Shown here: one piece after another, positions 7,256-15,471 of the stretch | How the letters are laid out: each line of letters opens with the position of its first letter | How positions within the stretch are numbered: position 1 is the first letter of the stretch | Assembly (NCBI GenBank): GCA_017547315.1 | Contig: JAFYQA010000130.1 | Location: 1 to 16,192, forward strand | Direction of reading: 5' to 3' | DNA: 16,192 nt | Source: Roseburia sp. | GTDB lineage: Bacteria > Bacillota_A > Clostridia > Lachnospirales > Lachnospiraceae | The notes under the pieces: model-generated | Databases searched by the model: none | Told to the model about the DNA's origin: nothing | Seen by the model: the letters and a program-made list of their open reading frames with translations, nothing else | Made by a program: the position numbers and the translations under genes

Positions 7256-8131
7256 TTATCGGTTAATTATTTTATTAATCAATTTTGTAATTCCCCATTT
7301 TTTGCTAACAACTGCATTTCCACCATTCATAATCGCATTTGCGATATTCTCAAACGCTTCTGCTGACTTAGAACTAGGATTACTTAAAGACACCGGTTTC
7401 TGCTGACGAACTGCCTTTTCTAATGCACTATCCTGCGGAATTGCACCAAGATACTGTATTTTTCCTGCCAAAAACTGTCTTACAACAGAGTCCAATTTTT
7501 CAAATAATTGGCGCCCCTCTACTTCACTAGACACACGATTCGCTACCACATAAACCTGTGGTTGATTCTTTGAAAAGTCTGGATGATGATGTAATGCTTT
7601 CAATAACGAATACGAATCTGTCAAAGAGCTAGGATCTGGTGTAGATACTAGTAACACTTCCGGACTCGCAAGTACAAATTCCAATACACTATCTGTAATT
7701 CCAGCTCCTGTATCTACAATAAGAACATCTGTCATTGTACTTAACTTTTCCAAACATTTAACCAAATACATAATCTGGTCTTTCGTCAAATTATTTAAAG
7801 CCAGAATGCCTGAACCACCGGAAATAAAACCTATCTCCATCGGTCCTTCCGTAATAATCTCACTAATATCTTTTCCATGATAAATTAAATCACTTAGATT
7901 ATGTTTTGGTATTGCTCCAAACATTACCTCGACATTAGCGAGCCCAAAGTCGGCATCAACGATTAATACTTTTTTCCCCATTTTACGAAACTGAATGGCA
8001 AGATTTACAGAAAGATTGGACTTTCCTACGCCACCTTTTCCACTCGTTACGGTAATGACTCTAGCTGTATGCTGAACCACTTTCTGATTCTGTTTTTTTA
8101 TAACGTTTCTAAGCTGTTGAGCCTGATCCAT
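7256..8131 (-). CDS. flhG: Flagellar number regulator FlhG (YlxH/FleN), MinD-like ATPase
   Basis: FlhG is a MinD/ParA-family ATPase that works with FlhF to set flagellar number and position. The 291-residue protein begins with MDQAQQLR, the DQAxxLR motif known to stimulate FlhF GTPase activity. A deviant Walker A (SGKGGVGKS, residues 30-38) follows, then the Walker A' region IVDADFGLANVEV (57-69) and the Walker B VDTGAG (139-144). The last 13 residues, from W279 (ITKLINKIINR), look like an amphipathic basic helix, as expected for MinD-type membrane targeting. The ATG at 8131 is 3 bp after the flhF stop, with GGAGG 10 nt upstream. The flhF-flhG pairing is conserved in many flagellated bacteria. 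Confidence 0.96.
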   Translation of the reverse strand: MDQAQQLRNVIKKQNQKVVQHTARVITVTSGKGGVGKSNLSVNLAIQFRKMGKKVLIVDADFGLANVEVMFGAIPKHNLSDLIYHGKDISEIITEGPMEIGFISGGSGILALNNLTKDQIMYLVKCLEKLSTMTDVLIVDTGAGITDSVLEFVLASPEVLLVSTPDPSSLTDSYSLLKALHHHPDFSKNQPQVYVVANRVSSEVEGRQLFEKLDSVVRQFLAGKIQYLGAIPQDSALEKAVRQQKPVSLSNPSSKSAEAFENIANAIMNGGNAVVSKKWGITKLINKIINR

Positions 8132-8134
8132 AAA

Positions 8135-9424
8135 TTACTTGCCTCCGAGCAACTGTTTTACTATTCTCTGAGAATTGAACTCCTCAATGTCATCTGGTAC
8201 ATTCTGTCCAGTCGTCATGTATGCCAACTCTGCACCCGAATACAAACGAACATTTAACATATTACCATAAGATGTTGTCTCATCTAATTTGGTAAATATT
8301 AATTTATATTTTGAAATCTCCTGATAAGAATCCACAATATCTAATAAATCTTTATATTTTATAGTAGCACTCAGTACTAAAAATACTTCACGTTCATACT
8401 GCTCATCTAAACCATCAATCAACTTCTTTATATCCATCTTCTGTTCTTCATTTTTATGTGAAAAACCTGCTGTGTCGACAAATATCAAATCATAATCTGC
8501 AAACTTTTCGATTGCCTGATTTAAATCCTGAGCACTATACACAATGCTCATAGGTGCATCCAAAATATTAGCATAAATATGTAACTGTTCTGTAGCAGCG
8601 ATTCTATAAGTATCTGCTGTTACAAAAGCAACTTTCTTATCTTCTTCCACTTTATATTTTGAAGCAATTTTCGCAATTGTTGTAGTCTTTCCTACACCGG
8701 TAGGTCCAATAAAAAATACAACTCTTGGTTTCTTTCCTTCCAAAGAAATACTACAAGGCTCACCAAATTTTAAAATCATTTTCTGATATACATTAGACAA
8801 GATAACATCTACGCTGCTATTCGTATTCGCCATCTTCTCTGCATCATCTAAAATCTGATTTACATACTTCTCGCTCACTTCATTATCTAATAATGTACGA
8901 TACAACATCTTCATGAATTTAAAACTTTCCATATTCTGTATCGTAGTTTCCGGAAGCTCGTTTCCTCTGGTTTCTTCTGCTGAAAGTTTCTTCTCTAAAA
9001 TATTAGAAAGATTCTCTAACTTTCTTTCAATTTCATCACGGCTTGTATTCATACTTGCTGGTGAAAACTCTACAGCTGCCGGTGTTACCGGTGTTCTAAC
9101 TTCCTGCTGATATACCGGCTGTGTATGCATTATCGGACTTTCCTTACTTTGAAATGCCTGTGGTGGGATTACAATTTTCTCATCTGCAGCCAGATTAATC
9201 GATTCTGTACTTCTCCATGTATTCTGATTAACTGAAGGCTCCACAAATTTCATCTTCTCTTCCACAGCAGCAGTCACTTCATATGTAACACTTTTAAAAA
9301 AGCTGAAAAAACCGGTTGGTTTCACTTCTTTTACATTCATTACAACTGCACTTTCACCAAATTCTTCTTTGGCTTTTGCAATTGCTTCTTCCTTTGTCTT
9401 TCCAATAAACTTTTTAATGGTCAT
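8135..9424 (-). CDS. flhF: Flagellar biosynthesis GTPase FlhF (SRP family)
   Basis: FlhF is the third SRP-type GTPase, beside Ffh and FtsY, and marks where flagella are built. The 429-residue protein has the N-terminal basic B domain starting MTIKKFIGKTKEEAIAKAKE. A variable, probably disordered stretch rich in P, S and T follows (about 60-130), then the helical N domain (about 130-225) and the G domain. G-domain motifs are G1 GPTGVGKTTTIAK (240-252), DTYRIAATEQL (271-281), G3 DTAG (317-320), G4 TKLD (378-381) and the closing TTGQNVPDDIE (404-414). The ATG at 9424 abuts the flhA stop (TAAATG). GGTGA lies within the flhA end just upstream, so translation is probably coupled. flhG follows after 3 bp. 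Confidence 0.97.
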   Translation of the reverse strand: MTIKKFIGKTKEEAIAKAKEEFGESAVVMNVKEVKPTGFFSFFKSVTYEVTAAVEEKMKFVEPSVNQNTWRSTESINLAADEKIVIPPQAFQSKESPIMHTQPVYQQEVRTPVTPAAVEFSPASMNTSRDEIERKLENLSNILEKKLSAEETRGNELPETTIQNMESFKFMKMLYRTLLDNEVSEKYVNQILDDAEKMANTNSSVDVILSNVYQKMILKFGEPCSISLEGKKPRVVFFIGPTGVGKTTTIAKIASKYKVEEDKKVAFVTADTYRIAATEQLHIYANILDAPMSIVYSAQDLNQAIEKFADYDLIFVDTAGFSHKNEEQKMDIKKLIDGLDEQYEREVFLVLSATIKYKDLLDIVDSYQEISKYKLIFTKLDETTSYGNMLNVRLYSGAELAYMTTGQNVPDDIEEFNSQRIVKQLLGGK

Positions 9425-11458
9425 TTATGCAGTCACCATCCCTACTGATTGTAATTCAACATTTGATTCTACCTCATTATATGAGACAACAATCAAATCT
9501 CTAAAATATTCCTCTGTAAGCTTTTTAAAATACATACGCACAATCGGTGAAGTAATCACGATTGCATTGCGTCCCATCTTCTCCAGTTTCGACACCTCTA
9601 CCTCTAAAGAATTCATAATCGCTCTGGTCTTCTCTGGATCTAATGTTAAATATGCCCCCTGCTCTGTCTGCTTTACAGATGCCATAATCTCCTGCTCAAT
9701 TCTAGGATCAAGTGTAATCACACTTGTGGTCTCATTTGCAGGGAAAAACTTACTTGAAATCGCACGTTTTAAACTCTGACGAGTATATTCAGTCAATACA
9801 TCTGTATCTCTGGTTGCAGATGCATGATCAGCCAAAGTTTCAAAAATAGAAAGCAAATCACGAATAGAGATACCTTCACTAAGTAAATTCTGCAATACTT
9901 TCTGCACTTCGCCTAAGCCTAAAAGCTTCGGTATCAATTCTTCTACCAATACCGGATTTGTTTCTTTTAAGTTGTTTACCAAATTCTGTACATCCTGTCT
10001 TGTCAACAGTTCTGCAATATGTGTTCGAATCACTTCTGTCAAATGTGTCGCAATAATAGAAGGTGGATCTACTACTGTATAACCTAAACTTTCTGCTCGT
10101 TCACGCTGACTCTCTGTAATCCAGATAGCCGGTAAATGGAACGATGGTTCAAACGTAGGAATACCAGTGATCTCTTCTTCTACATATCCCGGATTCATGG
10201 CCATATAATGATCAAACAGAATTTCTCCTTCTGTCACCTGAATACCTTTAATCTTAATAATATACTGATTTGGATTCAGCTGAATATTATCTCGCAAACG
10301 AATAATCGGCACTACTGTACCTAATTCCAATGCAATCTGACGACGAATCATAACTACACGATCTAACAAGTCACCACCTTGATTCACGTCTGCCAACGGA
10401 ATAATACCATAACCAAATTCTAACTCAATTGGATCAACCTGCAACAATGATACTACATTCTCTGGCTTTCTAATTTCTTCTGCCTCCTCCTCTGACGCAC
10501 TTATCTCATCTTCAATACTTTCAATCTGATTATTTTTCTCAACTATGCGTCCAAGGAAAATAAATCCTACACCAAAAAGAATAAATAATAATGTATTAAA
10601 TGGTGTTGCTATACCCAGCATAGCAAAAGTTGCACCTACAAGATACATAACTTTTGGCGTACCAAATAACTGTCCCACCATCGTTGTTGCAAAATCACTA
10701 TCATCAGATGATTTTGTTACAAGAATACCTGTTGCTAATGAGATAACTAATGAAGGAATCTGTGAACACAAACCATCACCAATCGTTAAAATACCGTAAC
10801 GTTCCAGGGCTTCCATTATCTCCATTCCCTGATAAACTACACCCATTACAGTACCACCAATTACGTTAATTAATGTAATAATAAGACCCGCTGTAGCATC
10901 TCCCTTTACGTACTTCGTAGCACCATCCATAGAACCAAAAAACGCTGCTTCCTTTTGAATTTTCTCTCTTCGTTCTTTTGCTTCTTTATCTGTAATCGCT
11001 CCAGTATTTAAATCTGCATCGATTGCCATCTGTTTACCAGGCATAGCATCCAATGTAAATCGAGCTGTTACTTCCGCAATTCGTTCAGAACCCTTATTAA
11101 TAACAACGAACTGAATAATTATTAAAACAATGAAAATAATTACACCAATAACTAAACTACCACCACCAACGAACTGTCCAAACGTCTCTACCACGTTTCC
11201 CGGCTCACCCGTTGTCAAAATCAATTTCGTTGAAGACACGTTCAATGAAATTCGAAAGATTGTAGTAAACAAAAGTAATGTCGGGAAAAAAGACATATCC
11301 AACACTTCTTTTGTAAATAAAACATTAAATAAAATTATCAATGCAATGGAAATGTTCAGTGCCAGCATCACGTCAAGTAACGCAGCTGGAATTGGCAAAA
11401 TAAAAAATACTATTGCTGCAAGCAAATATATCGCAACACCAATATACGCTTTCCTCAC
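9425..11458 (-). CDS. flhA: Flagellar type III export gate protein FlhA
   Basis: FlhA is the large export-gate subunit that forms a cytosolic nonamer ring and takes part in proton-driven export. The 677-residue protein starts with about eight membrane segments (residues 6-303). The family signature, with AEVTARFTLDAMPGKQMAID, lies at about 126-153. The membrane-embedded aspartate in VKGDATAG (D188) corresponds to the conserved charged residue of the family. An acidic linker (about 309-332) leads to the cytosolic domain, which begins VDPIELEFGYGIIPLAD and binds export chaperones. The start is GTG at 11458, with a perfect AGGAGG 8 nt upstream. A gap of 113 bp separates it from flhB, the largest in the window. 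Confidence 0.98.
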   Translation of the reverse strand: MRKAYIGVAIYLLAAIVFFILPIPAALLDVMLALNISIALIILFNVLFTKEVLDMSFFPTLLLFTTIFRISLNVSSTKLILTTGEPGNVVETFGQFVGGGSLVIGVIIFIVLIIIQFVVINKGSERIAEVTARFTLDAMPGKQMAIDADLNTGAITDKEAKERREKIQKEAAFFGSMDGATKYVKGDATAGLIITLINVIGGTVMGVVYQGMEIMEALERYGILTIGDGLCSQIPSLVISLATGILVTKSSDDSDFATTMVGQLFGTPKVMYLVGATFAMLGIATPFNTLLFILFGVGFIFLGRIVEKNNQIESIEDEISASEEEAEEIRKPENVVSLLQVDPIELEFGYGIIPLADVNQGGDLLDRVVMIRRQIALELGTVVPIIRLRDNIQLNPNQYIIKIKGIQVTEGEILFDHYMAMNPGYVEEEITGIPTFEPSFHLPAIWITESQRERAESLGYTVVDPPSIIATHLTEVIRTHIAELLTRQDVQNLVNNLKETNPVLVEELIPKLLGLGEVQKVLQNLLSEGISIRDLLSIFETLADHASATRDTDVLTEYTRQSLKRAISSKFFPANETTSVITLDPRIEQEIMASVKQTEQGAYLTLDPEKTRAIMNSLEVEVSKLEKMGRNAIVITSPIVRMYFKKLTEEYFRDLIVVSYNEVESNVELQSVGMVTA

Positions 11459-11466
11459 CGTACTTT

Positions 11467-11472
11467 CCTCCT
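11467..11472 (-). promoter_or_regulatory. Strong ribosome binding site for flhA (fixes the GTG start)
   Basis: AGGAGG on the minus strand sits 8 nt before the GTG at 11458. It is the strongest Shine-Dalgarno match noted in the window. It supports GTG as the true start and suggests flhA is translated independently of flhB, from which it is separated by 113 bp. Confidence 0.85.
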
Positions 11473-11571
11473 ATTCTTTCTATACCATTTATCCCACCTG
11501 AATTTCAGGCATTTTATAAATTTCTCATAATATTACAACTGTTACATAATAGAAAATCCTTAAATGATCTC

Positions 11572-12699
11572 CTATTGTCTTGTATTGTATACCATTGCCA
11601 ATACTTCCGCAACTGCTTGATACAGTTCCGGTGGAATCTCCTGTCCTATGTCCACATTTGCATAGAGCATTCTGGCCAACGGCTTATTTTCCACTATCTC
11701 TACATGATTCTCTTTTGCTACTTCTTTAATCTTCTGAGCCAGAAAATCTTCTCCCTTTGCCAACACAATCGGTGCTCTTGCTTTTTCTGCATCGTATTGA
11801 ATCGCAACCGCATAATGTGTCGGGTTCGTAATAACTACGTCTGCTTTTGGAACATCCTGCATCATTCGACGCATAGATACTTCCCTCATTTTTTGTTTCT
11901 GTTTTCCTTTTACTTCTGGATTACCTTCAGCATTCTTATATTCATCCTTTACTTCCTGCTTGGTCATTTTCATATCTTCTTTAAATTTATATTTCTGATA
12001 GATATAATCTGCAACACCAACAAGCATATAAGCAATACTAATCTTTAGTCCTGCATCCAGCACCACATCACCAACCATAAAAATTGCCTGATTAAGCGGA
12101 ACTTCATAAAGTATAAATAAATTATCCGCATCATCCCGAATAGCACTATATGCAATATACATAATCAATGCAATCTTGACAATAGATTTTGCCAATTCAA
12201 ACAACGACTGCGCCGAAAAAATTCTTTTAAAACCATTTATCGGATTAAATTTATCAAATTTTGGCATCAATGGTTTTGTCGTAACCTTCCAGCCAACCTG
12301 ATAAATATTAACTGCTATTGCAATTATAATTCCAAATATAAAAAACGGCAAACATGTAGTTAAAATCTCTAATAACACTTTTGTTACTAATGTTCCTACT
12401 GCCTGCCCGGAAACATTCTTTGCATTTATCGCAACGAAATCCGGAATCAATCCATATATATCCGTAAATGCTCCCAGCAAATGTTCAGCAACAAAAGAAA
12501 TGAAGGTTTTTAAAACCAAGAACAAAACGATTAACTCAAATGCTGATGTTAATTCTTTACTTTTTGCTACCTTACCTTCTTTTCTCGCATCACTTAACTT
12601 CTTTGCTGTAGCTGGCTCTGTTTTCTCTCCACCCGGTCCATCTTTCGCGAACCACTGAAGATTTATTTCAAATAAAAATTGCTTATTTTCAAATCTCAC
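11572..12699 (-). CDS. flhB: Flagellar export switch protein FlhB
   Basis: FlhB switches the export apparatus from rod/hook to filament substrates. The 375 residues include the N-terminal GGEKTEPATAKKLSDARKEG and four membrane segments (about 50-240). The cytosolic domain carries the autocleavage site NPTH (292-295, in ITNPTHYAVAI). The start is GTG at 12699, 3 bp after the fliR stop. An AGAAGGA element lies 13 nt upstream, inside the fliR end. The residues before GGEKTE (ending INLQWFAKDG) resemble the usual Firmicute FlhB leader, which supports this start over a later one. FliR and FlhB are separate here, unlike in some clostridia where they are fused. Confidence 0.97.
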   Translation of the reverse strand: MRFENKQFLFEINLQWFAKDGPGGEKTEPATAKKLSDARKEGKVAKSKELTSAFELIVLFLVLKTFISFVAEHLLGAFTDIYGLIPDFVAINAKNVSGQAVGTLVTKVLLEILTTCLPFFIFGIIIAIAVNIYQVGWKVTTKPLMPKFDKFNPINGFKRIFSAQSLFELAKSIVKIALIMYIAYSAIRDDADNLFILYEVPLNQAIFMVGDVVLDAGLKISIAYMLVGVADYIYQKYKFKEDMKMTKQEVKDEYKNAEGNPEVKGKQKQKMREVSMRRMMQDVPKADVVITNPTHYAVAIQYDAEKARAPIVLAKGEDFLAQKIKEVAKENHVEIVENKPLARMLYANVDIGQEIPPELYQAVAEVLAMVYNTRQ

Positions 12700-12702
12700 T
12701 TG

Positions 12703-13482
12703 CTAATACATTCCTTCTACAAAAAGTACCATCATTTTTCGCATTTCTGTAAAAATAAAATTTGCAACACTCGGTAATAGCTTTACAGTCACTAATAATA
12801 CTGCTAAACCAACCAACACTTTCAGCTGAATACCTACCGCAAACATATTCATTTGTGAGGCTACCTTTGCCATAATTCCCAAAATACTATTTAATATCAT
12901 GATACAAGCAAATATCGGCAGCATAATTCGAAACGATATTACAAAAGCATCTGTCAAATAAGTAACAAAACCACTCGCCAAATACTCCCATTCAAAAATC
13001 TGCCCATTTACAGGTATCAATGCAAATGCATCAACGAAAGAATTTAGAATTACATGATGCATATCTGATATTAGCATCAATAATAAAATAAAATAAAAAT
13101 ACAAATTTCCCGTCAGTGTCGCCTGAGTACGGTTAATCGGGTCAAACTGCTGTGCCATAGATAACCCAATATCCATATCTATCAGACTTCCGGCAAATAA
13201 AATAATGGAATTACAAATGTTTGCAGCAAGTCCTATTAGCAACCCTGTAATTCCTTCTTTTAATACGATTACTGCATATCCAAGCATACCTGTATAACCA
13301 ACATGTGATGTATCTACGAACCCGCTGATAAGAAACGCGATACAAACTGCCAGACCGATTTTTACCCGCCCCGGCACATTTACCATTCCAAAAAATGGTG
13401 CTATGTATACAAAACAGGATACTCGAACCAGTATCAGTAAAAATATTTCAATATTATCTAAAGAAAATGTATACTCTAACAT
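12703..13482 (-). CDS. fliR: Flagellar type III export protein FliR
   Basis: FliR is a component of the FliP5-FliQ4-FliR1 export core complex in the membrane. At 259 residues it is normal length. It is hydrophobic throughout, with about six membrane segments. Family-typical stretches include VRVSCFVYIAPFFG near the N-terminus, VPGRVKIGLAVCIAF, and the central GSLIDMDIGLSMAQQFDP. The ATG at 13482 is 8 bp after the fliQ stop and has GGATAGG 7 nt upstream, overlapping the fliQ stop codon. Confidence 0.97.
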   Translation of the reverse strand: MLEYTFSLDNIEIFLLILVRVSCFVYIAPFFGMVNVPGRVKIGLAVCIAFLISGFVDTSHVGYTGMLGYAVIVLKEGITGLLIGLAANICNSIILFAGSLIDMDIGLSMAQQFDPINRTQATLTGNLYFYFILLLMLISDMHHVILNSFVDAFALIPVNGQIFEWEYLASGFVTYLTDAFVISFRIMLPIFACIMILNSILGIMAKVASQMNMFAVGIQLKVLVGLAVLLVTVKLLPSVANFIFTEMRKMMVLFVEGMY

Positions 13483-13490
13483 ATAGCTGC

Positions 13491-13763
13491 CTATCCGAGA
13501 TACATACTAAAATCAGACCACAGTTTATCGATAAAACCGGATAAATTATTTAATATCCACGACCCGAATAACATCATTCCCAAAAATATCGACAACATCT
13601 TCGGAACAAACGTAAGCGTCTGCTCCTGAATCGATGTAACTGTCTGAAAAATGCTGACTATTAAGCCCACACACAATGATATCAGCAACATAGGTGATGC
13701 ACACATAATAATCCAATATATCGCTTCCTGGGCAATATCTAAAACCTGTCCCTCTGAAATCAT
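13491..13763 (-). CDS. fliQ: Flagellar type III export protein FliQ
   Basis: FliQ is the small export core subunit. The 90-residue protein has two membrane segments, at about 14-40 and 51-74. Between them lies the family-typical FQTVTSIQEQTLTFVPK. The start at 13763 has GAGGG 7 nt upstream. It follows fliP after 41 bp, a gap that holds a small inverted repeat (CTACTC, A5, GAGTAG on the plus strand). Confidence 0.97.
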   Translation of the reverse strand: MISEGQVLDIAQEAIYWIIMCASPMLLISLCVGLIVSIFQTVTSIQEQTLTFVPKMLSIFLGMMLFGSWILNNLSGFIDKLWSDFSMYLG

Positions 13764-13783
13764 ATCTATCCCTCTTAACTATA

Positions 13784-13800
13784 CTACTCAAAAAGAGTAG
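13784..13800 (-). repeat. Small inverted repeat in the fliP-fliQ gap
   Basis: Two 6-bp arms (CTACTC and GAGTAG) are exact reverse complements around a 5-nt loop that reads UUUUU in the transcript. It lies between the fliP stop and the fliQ ribosome site. It is short and could be chance in such an AT-rich gap. At most it might slightly affect fliQ translation. Confidence 0.35.
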
Positions 13801-13804
13801 AGCG

Positions 13805-14683
13805 TCATAAGAACGTATTTACTAAACTACCAATTATCAAATTCCAACCATCTGCCATGATAAATAATAACACTTTAAATGGTAACGAAATAGTGGTTGG
13901 TGGAAGCATCATCATACCCATTGACATCAATACCGATGCCACTACCATGTCGATAACGATAAAAGGGATATAAATCAAAAATCCTATGATAAAAGCTTGT
14001 CTAAGTTCACTAATAATAAATGCCGGTATTACTACCACCATTGGAATATCATCAAAATTGTCATATGTCTGATATTCAGCTTGTGGAATCACTCCATGTT
14101 CTAACGCGATATCAACAAAAAGCTTTAAATCTTTTTCCTGCATATCTCGATACATAAACTCACGGAAAGGATCCTGCACCAGCTCAAATGCCTCTTCTGT
14201 GGTTATTTCACCATTATCAAGGGGCTCTACCACAGTTTTATTAACCTCCTGTAATGTCGGCCACATGATAAACATTGTCAAAAACAGTGCCAAACCAATA
14301 AGTACCTGATTTGGCGGTGCCGTCTGCGTACCCATAGCAGTTCTGATAAAATGCAAAACTACTACAATTCGAGTGTATGACGTTAGCATAATCAAAATAG
14401 ATGGTGCTAATGCAATTACGGTTATTACCAAAAACATTCGAATCGGTGTCGATAACGAACCACTGTTATTATTATATGTAATTGATAATCCATCTGTATC
14501 GTCTTCTGTCGCTTTTGTTACATTCCCACCATCATTATTCTGCGTAAAATCCGTAATATCAATCGGCTCATTTGTCGTCGCATATACGGTACTGGTAGTG
14601 ACTGAACTTGCTAATAACAAAACGACTGCCACAATTGCCATGACAAAAGAAAACATACAATAGACTTTCTTTCTTTTTGTCAT
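13805..14683 (-). CDS. fliP: Flagellar type III export protein FliP
   Basis: FliP forms the main ring of the export channel. The 292-residue protein has a basic N-terminus and a cleavable-type signal segment (about 11-35). A polar stretch rich in N, D and T (about 37-78) follows, then the conserved core beginning at about residue 80. Core hallmarks are TSYTRIVVVLHFIRTAMGTQ (101-120), ELRQAFIIGFLIYIPF (226-241), and the C-terminal GMMMLPPTTISLPFK (256-270) with LLFIMADGW. The ATG at 14683 has AGGA 8 nt upstream and lies 9 bp after the fliO stop. The signal peptide is normal for FliP, the only member of the core complex that carries one. Confidence 0.97.
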   Translation of the reverse strand: MTKRKKVYCMFSFVMAIVAVVLLLASSVTTSTVYATTNEPIDITDFTQNNDGGNVTKATEDDTDGLSITYNNNSGSLSTPIRMFLVITVIALAPSILIMLTSYTRIVVVLHFIRTAMGTQTAPPNQVLIGLALFLTMFIMWPTLQEVNKTVVEPLDNGEITTEEAFELVQDPFREFMYRDMQEKDLKLFVDIALEHGVIPQAEYQTYDNFDDIPMVVVIPAFIISELRQAFIIGFLIYIPFIVIDMVVASVLMSMGMMMLPPTTISLPFKVLLFIMADGWNLIIGSLVNTFL

Positions 14684-14692
14684 ATTTGTATC

Positions 14693-15085
14693 CTACTTCT
14701 TTGGAAAATGCCCTTTCACTTTTTCCATTACTTCCTGAAAATTCTCTGTAACTACCGTTTTCCCGGACACAGTATTTCCTTGAATCGAATCAAATACTGG
14801 TACTTCTGTCAATTGTTCTTCTGACAATTGCGTAAGTAATGTTACTTCATCCTTTCCAACTGCAACTACAAGATATACCTCCCCTGCTTTTATCAGGCAA
14901 ATATACTTATTAGGTGCTACATTTAAAGACTCTACTATCTGCAGATTCTTATGTCTCATGCTCATTTTTTGATAACCACCCACCCACTTTGCTGTAAGAT
15001 AAGTGATTACCAAAACAAAAGCAAACACAAGAAATGCACCTATTAACTGCATTGCACTCTCGAAAGTCGAACTTAATAAAATCAT
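14693..15085 (-). CDS. fliO: Flagellar biosynthesis protein FliO (FliZ)
   Basis: FliO assists assembly of the FliP ring. The protein has one N-terminal membrane segment (about residues 13-33, in AFLVFAFVLVITYLTAKWVGG). A basic stretch (YQKMSMRHKNLQ) and a small cytosolic domain with the typical IVESLNVAPNKYICLIKAG follow. A TTG at 15094 in the same frame, overlapping the cheY stop, would add three residues (133 in place of 130). I chose the ATG at 15085, one base after that stop, because ATG is the more usual codon, but neither start has a strong ribosome site. Position between cheY and fliP agrees with the identification; sequence conservation in this family is low. Confidence 0.92.
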   Translation of the reverse strand: MILLSSTFESAMQLIGAFLVFAFVLVITYLTAKWVGGYQKMSMRHKNLQIVESLNVAPNKYICLIKAGEVYLVVAVGKDEVTLLTQLSEEQLTEVPVFDSIQGNTVSGKTVVTENFQEVMEKVKGHFPKK

Positions 15086-15086
15086 A

Positions 15087-15446
15087 TTAACCAACTACTT
15101 TTTTTACTGCTTCAAGAACACGCTCTGCCTGGAATGGTTTTACAATAAAGTCTTTTGCACCAGACTGGATTGCTTCGATAACCATCGCCTGCTGTCCCAT
15201 AGCTGAACACATAATAACATTAGCTGCTGGATCAAGTTCTTTAATTTTCTTTAATGACTGAATACCATCCATTTCTGGCATTGTAATATCCATAAGTACT
15301 AAATCAGGTTTAACTTCTGCATATTTTTCAACGGCTTTCTGTCCATTCTCTGCTTCTGCAGCAATTTCGTAACCATTCTTTGTTAAAATATCTTTGATCA
15401 TCATTCTCATGAAAGCTGCGTCATCAACGATTAAAATTTTTGCCAT
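15087..15446 (-). CDS. cheY: Chemotaxis response regulator CheY
   Basis: CheY is the single-domain messenger that binds the motor switch when phosphorylated by CheA. The 119-residue protein has the acidic pair D8/D9, phosphoacceptor D53 (LVLMDITMPEMDG), S81 in place of the common threonine, and K103 (IVKPF). F100 stands where E. coli has Tyr106. The ATG at 15446 has GAGGAG 8 nt upstream. It lies 25 bp after fliY, whose product is a CheY-P phosphatase at the motor, so messenger and motor-bound phosphatase are encoded side by side, as in B. subtilis. Confidence 0.97.
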   Translation of the reverse strand: MAKILIVDDAAFMRMMIKDILTKNGYEIAAEAENGQKAVEKYAEVKPDLVLMDITMPEMDGIQSLKKIKELDPAANVIMCSAMGQQAMVIEAIQSGAKDFIVKPFQAERVLEAVKKVVG

Positions 15447-15471
15447 TTTTATCTCTCCTCTAAATTATGTT

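Noticed and set aside
7256..7262. CCGATAA on the minus strand, like a SigD -10 box, upstream of the PilZ gene
   Set aside because: It is made by the last flhG codons and stop (AAC CGA TAA), and no TAAA-type -35 box lies at about 15 nt; the nearest TAAA is only 8 nt away.
11413..12048. Long plus-strand open frame (211 codons) opposite flhB and the flhA leader
   Set aside because: It lies antisense to clearly conserved flhB, its translation is low-complexity F/Y/C/H-rich, and it has no recognisable domain.
13546..13791. Alternative minus-strand frame of 81 codons over fliQ
   Set aside because: fliQ in the other frame has the conserved family sequence; this frame is a shadow.
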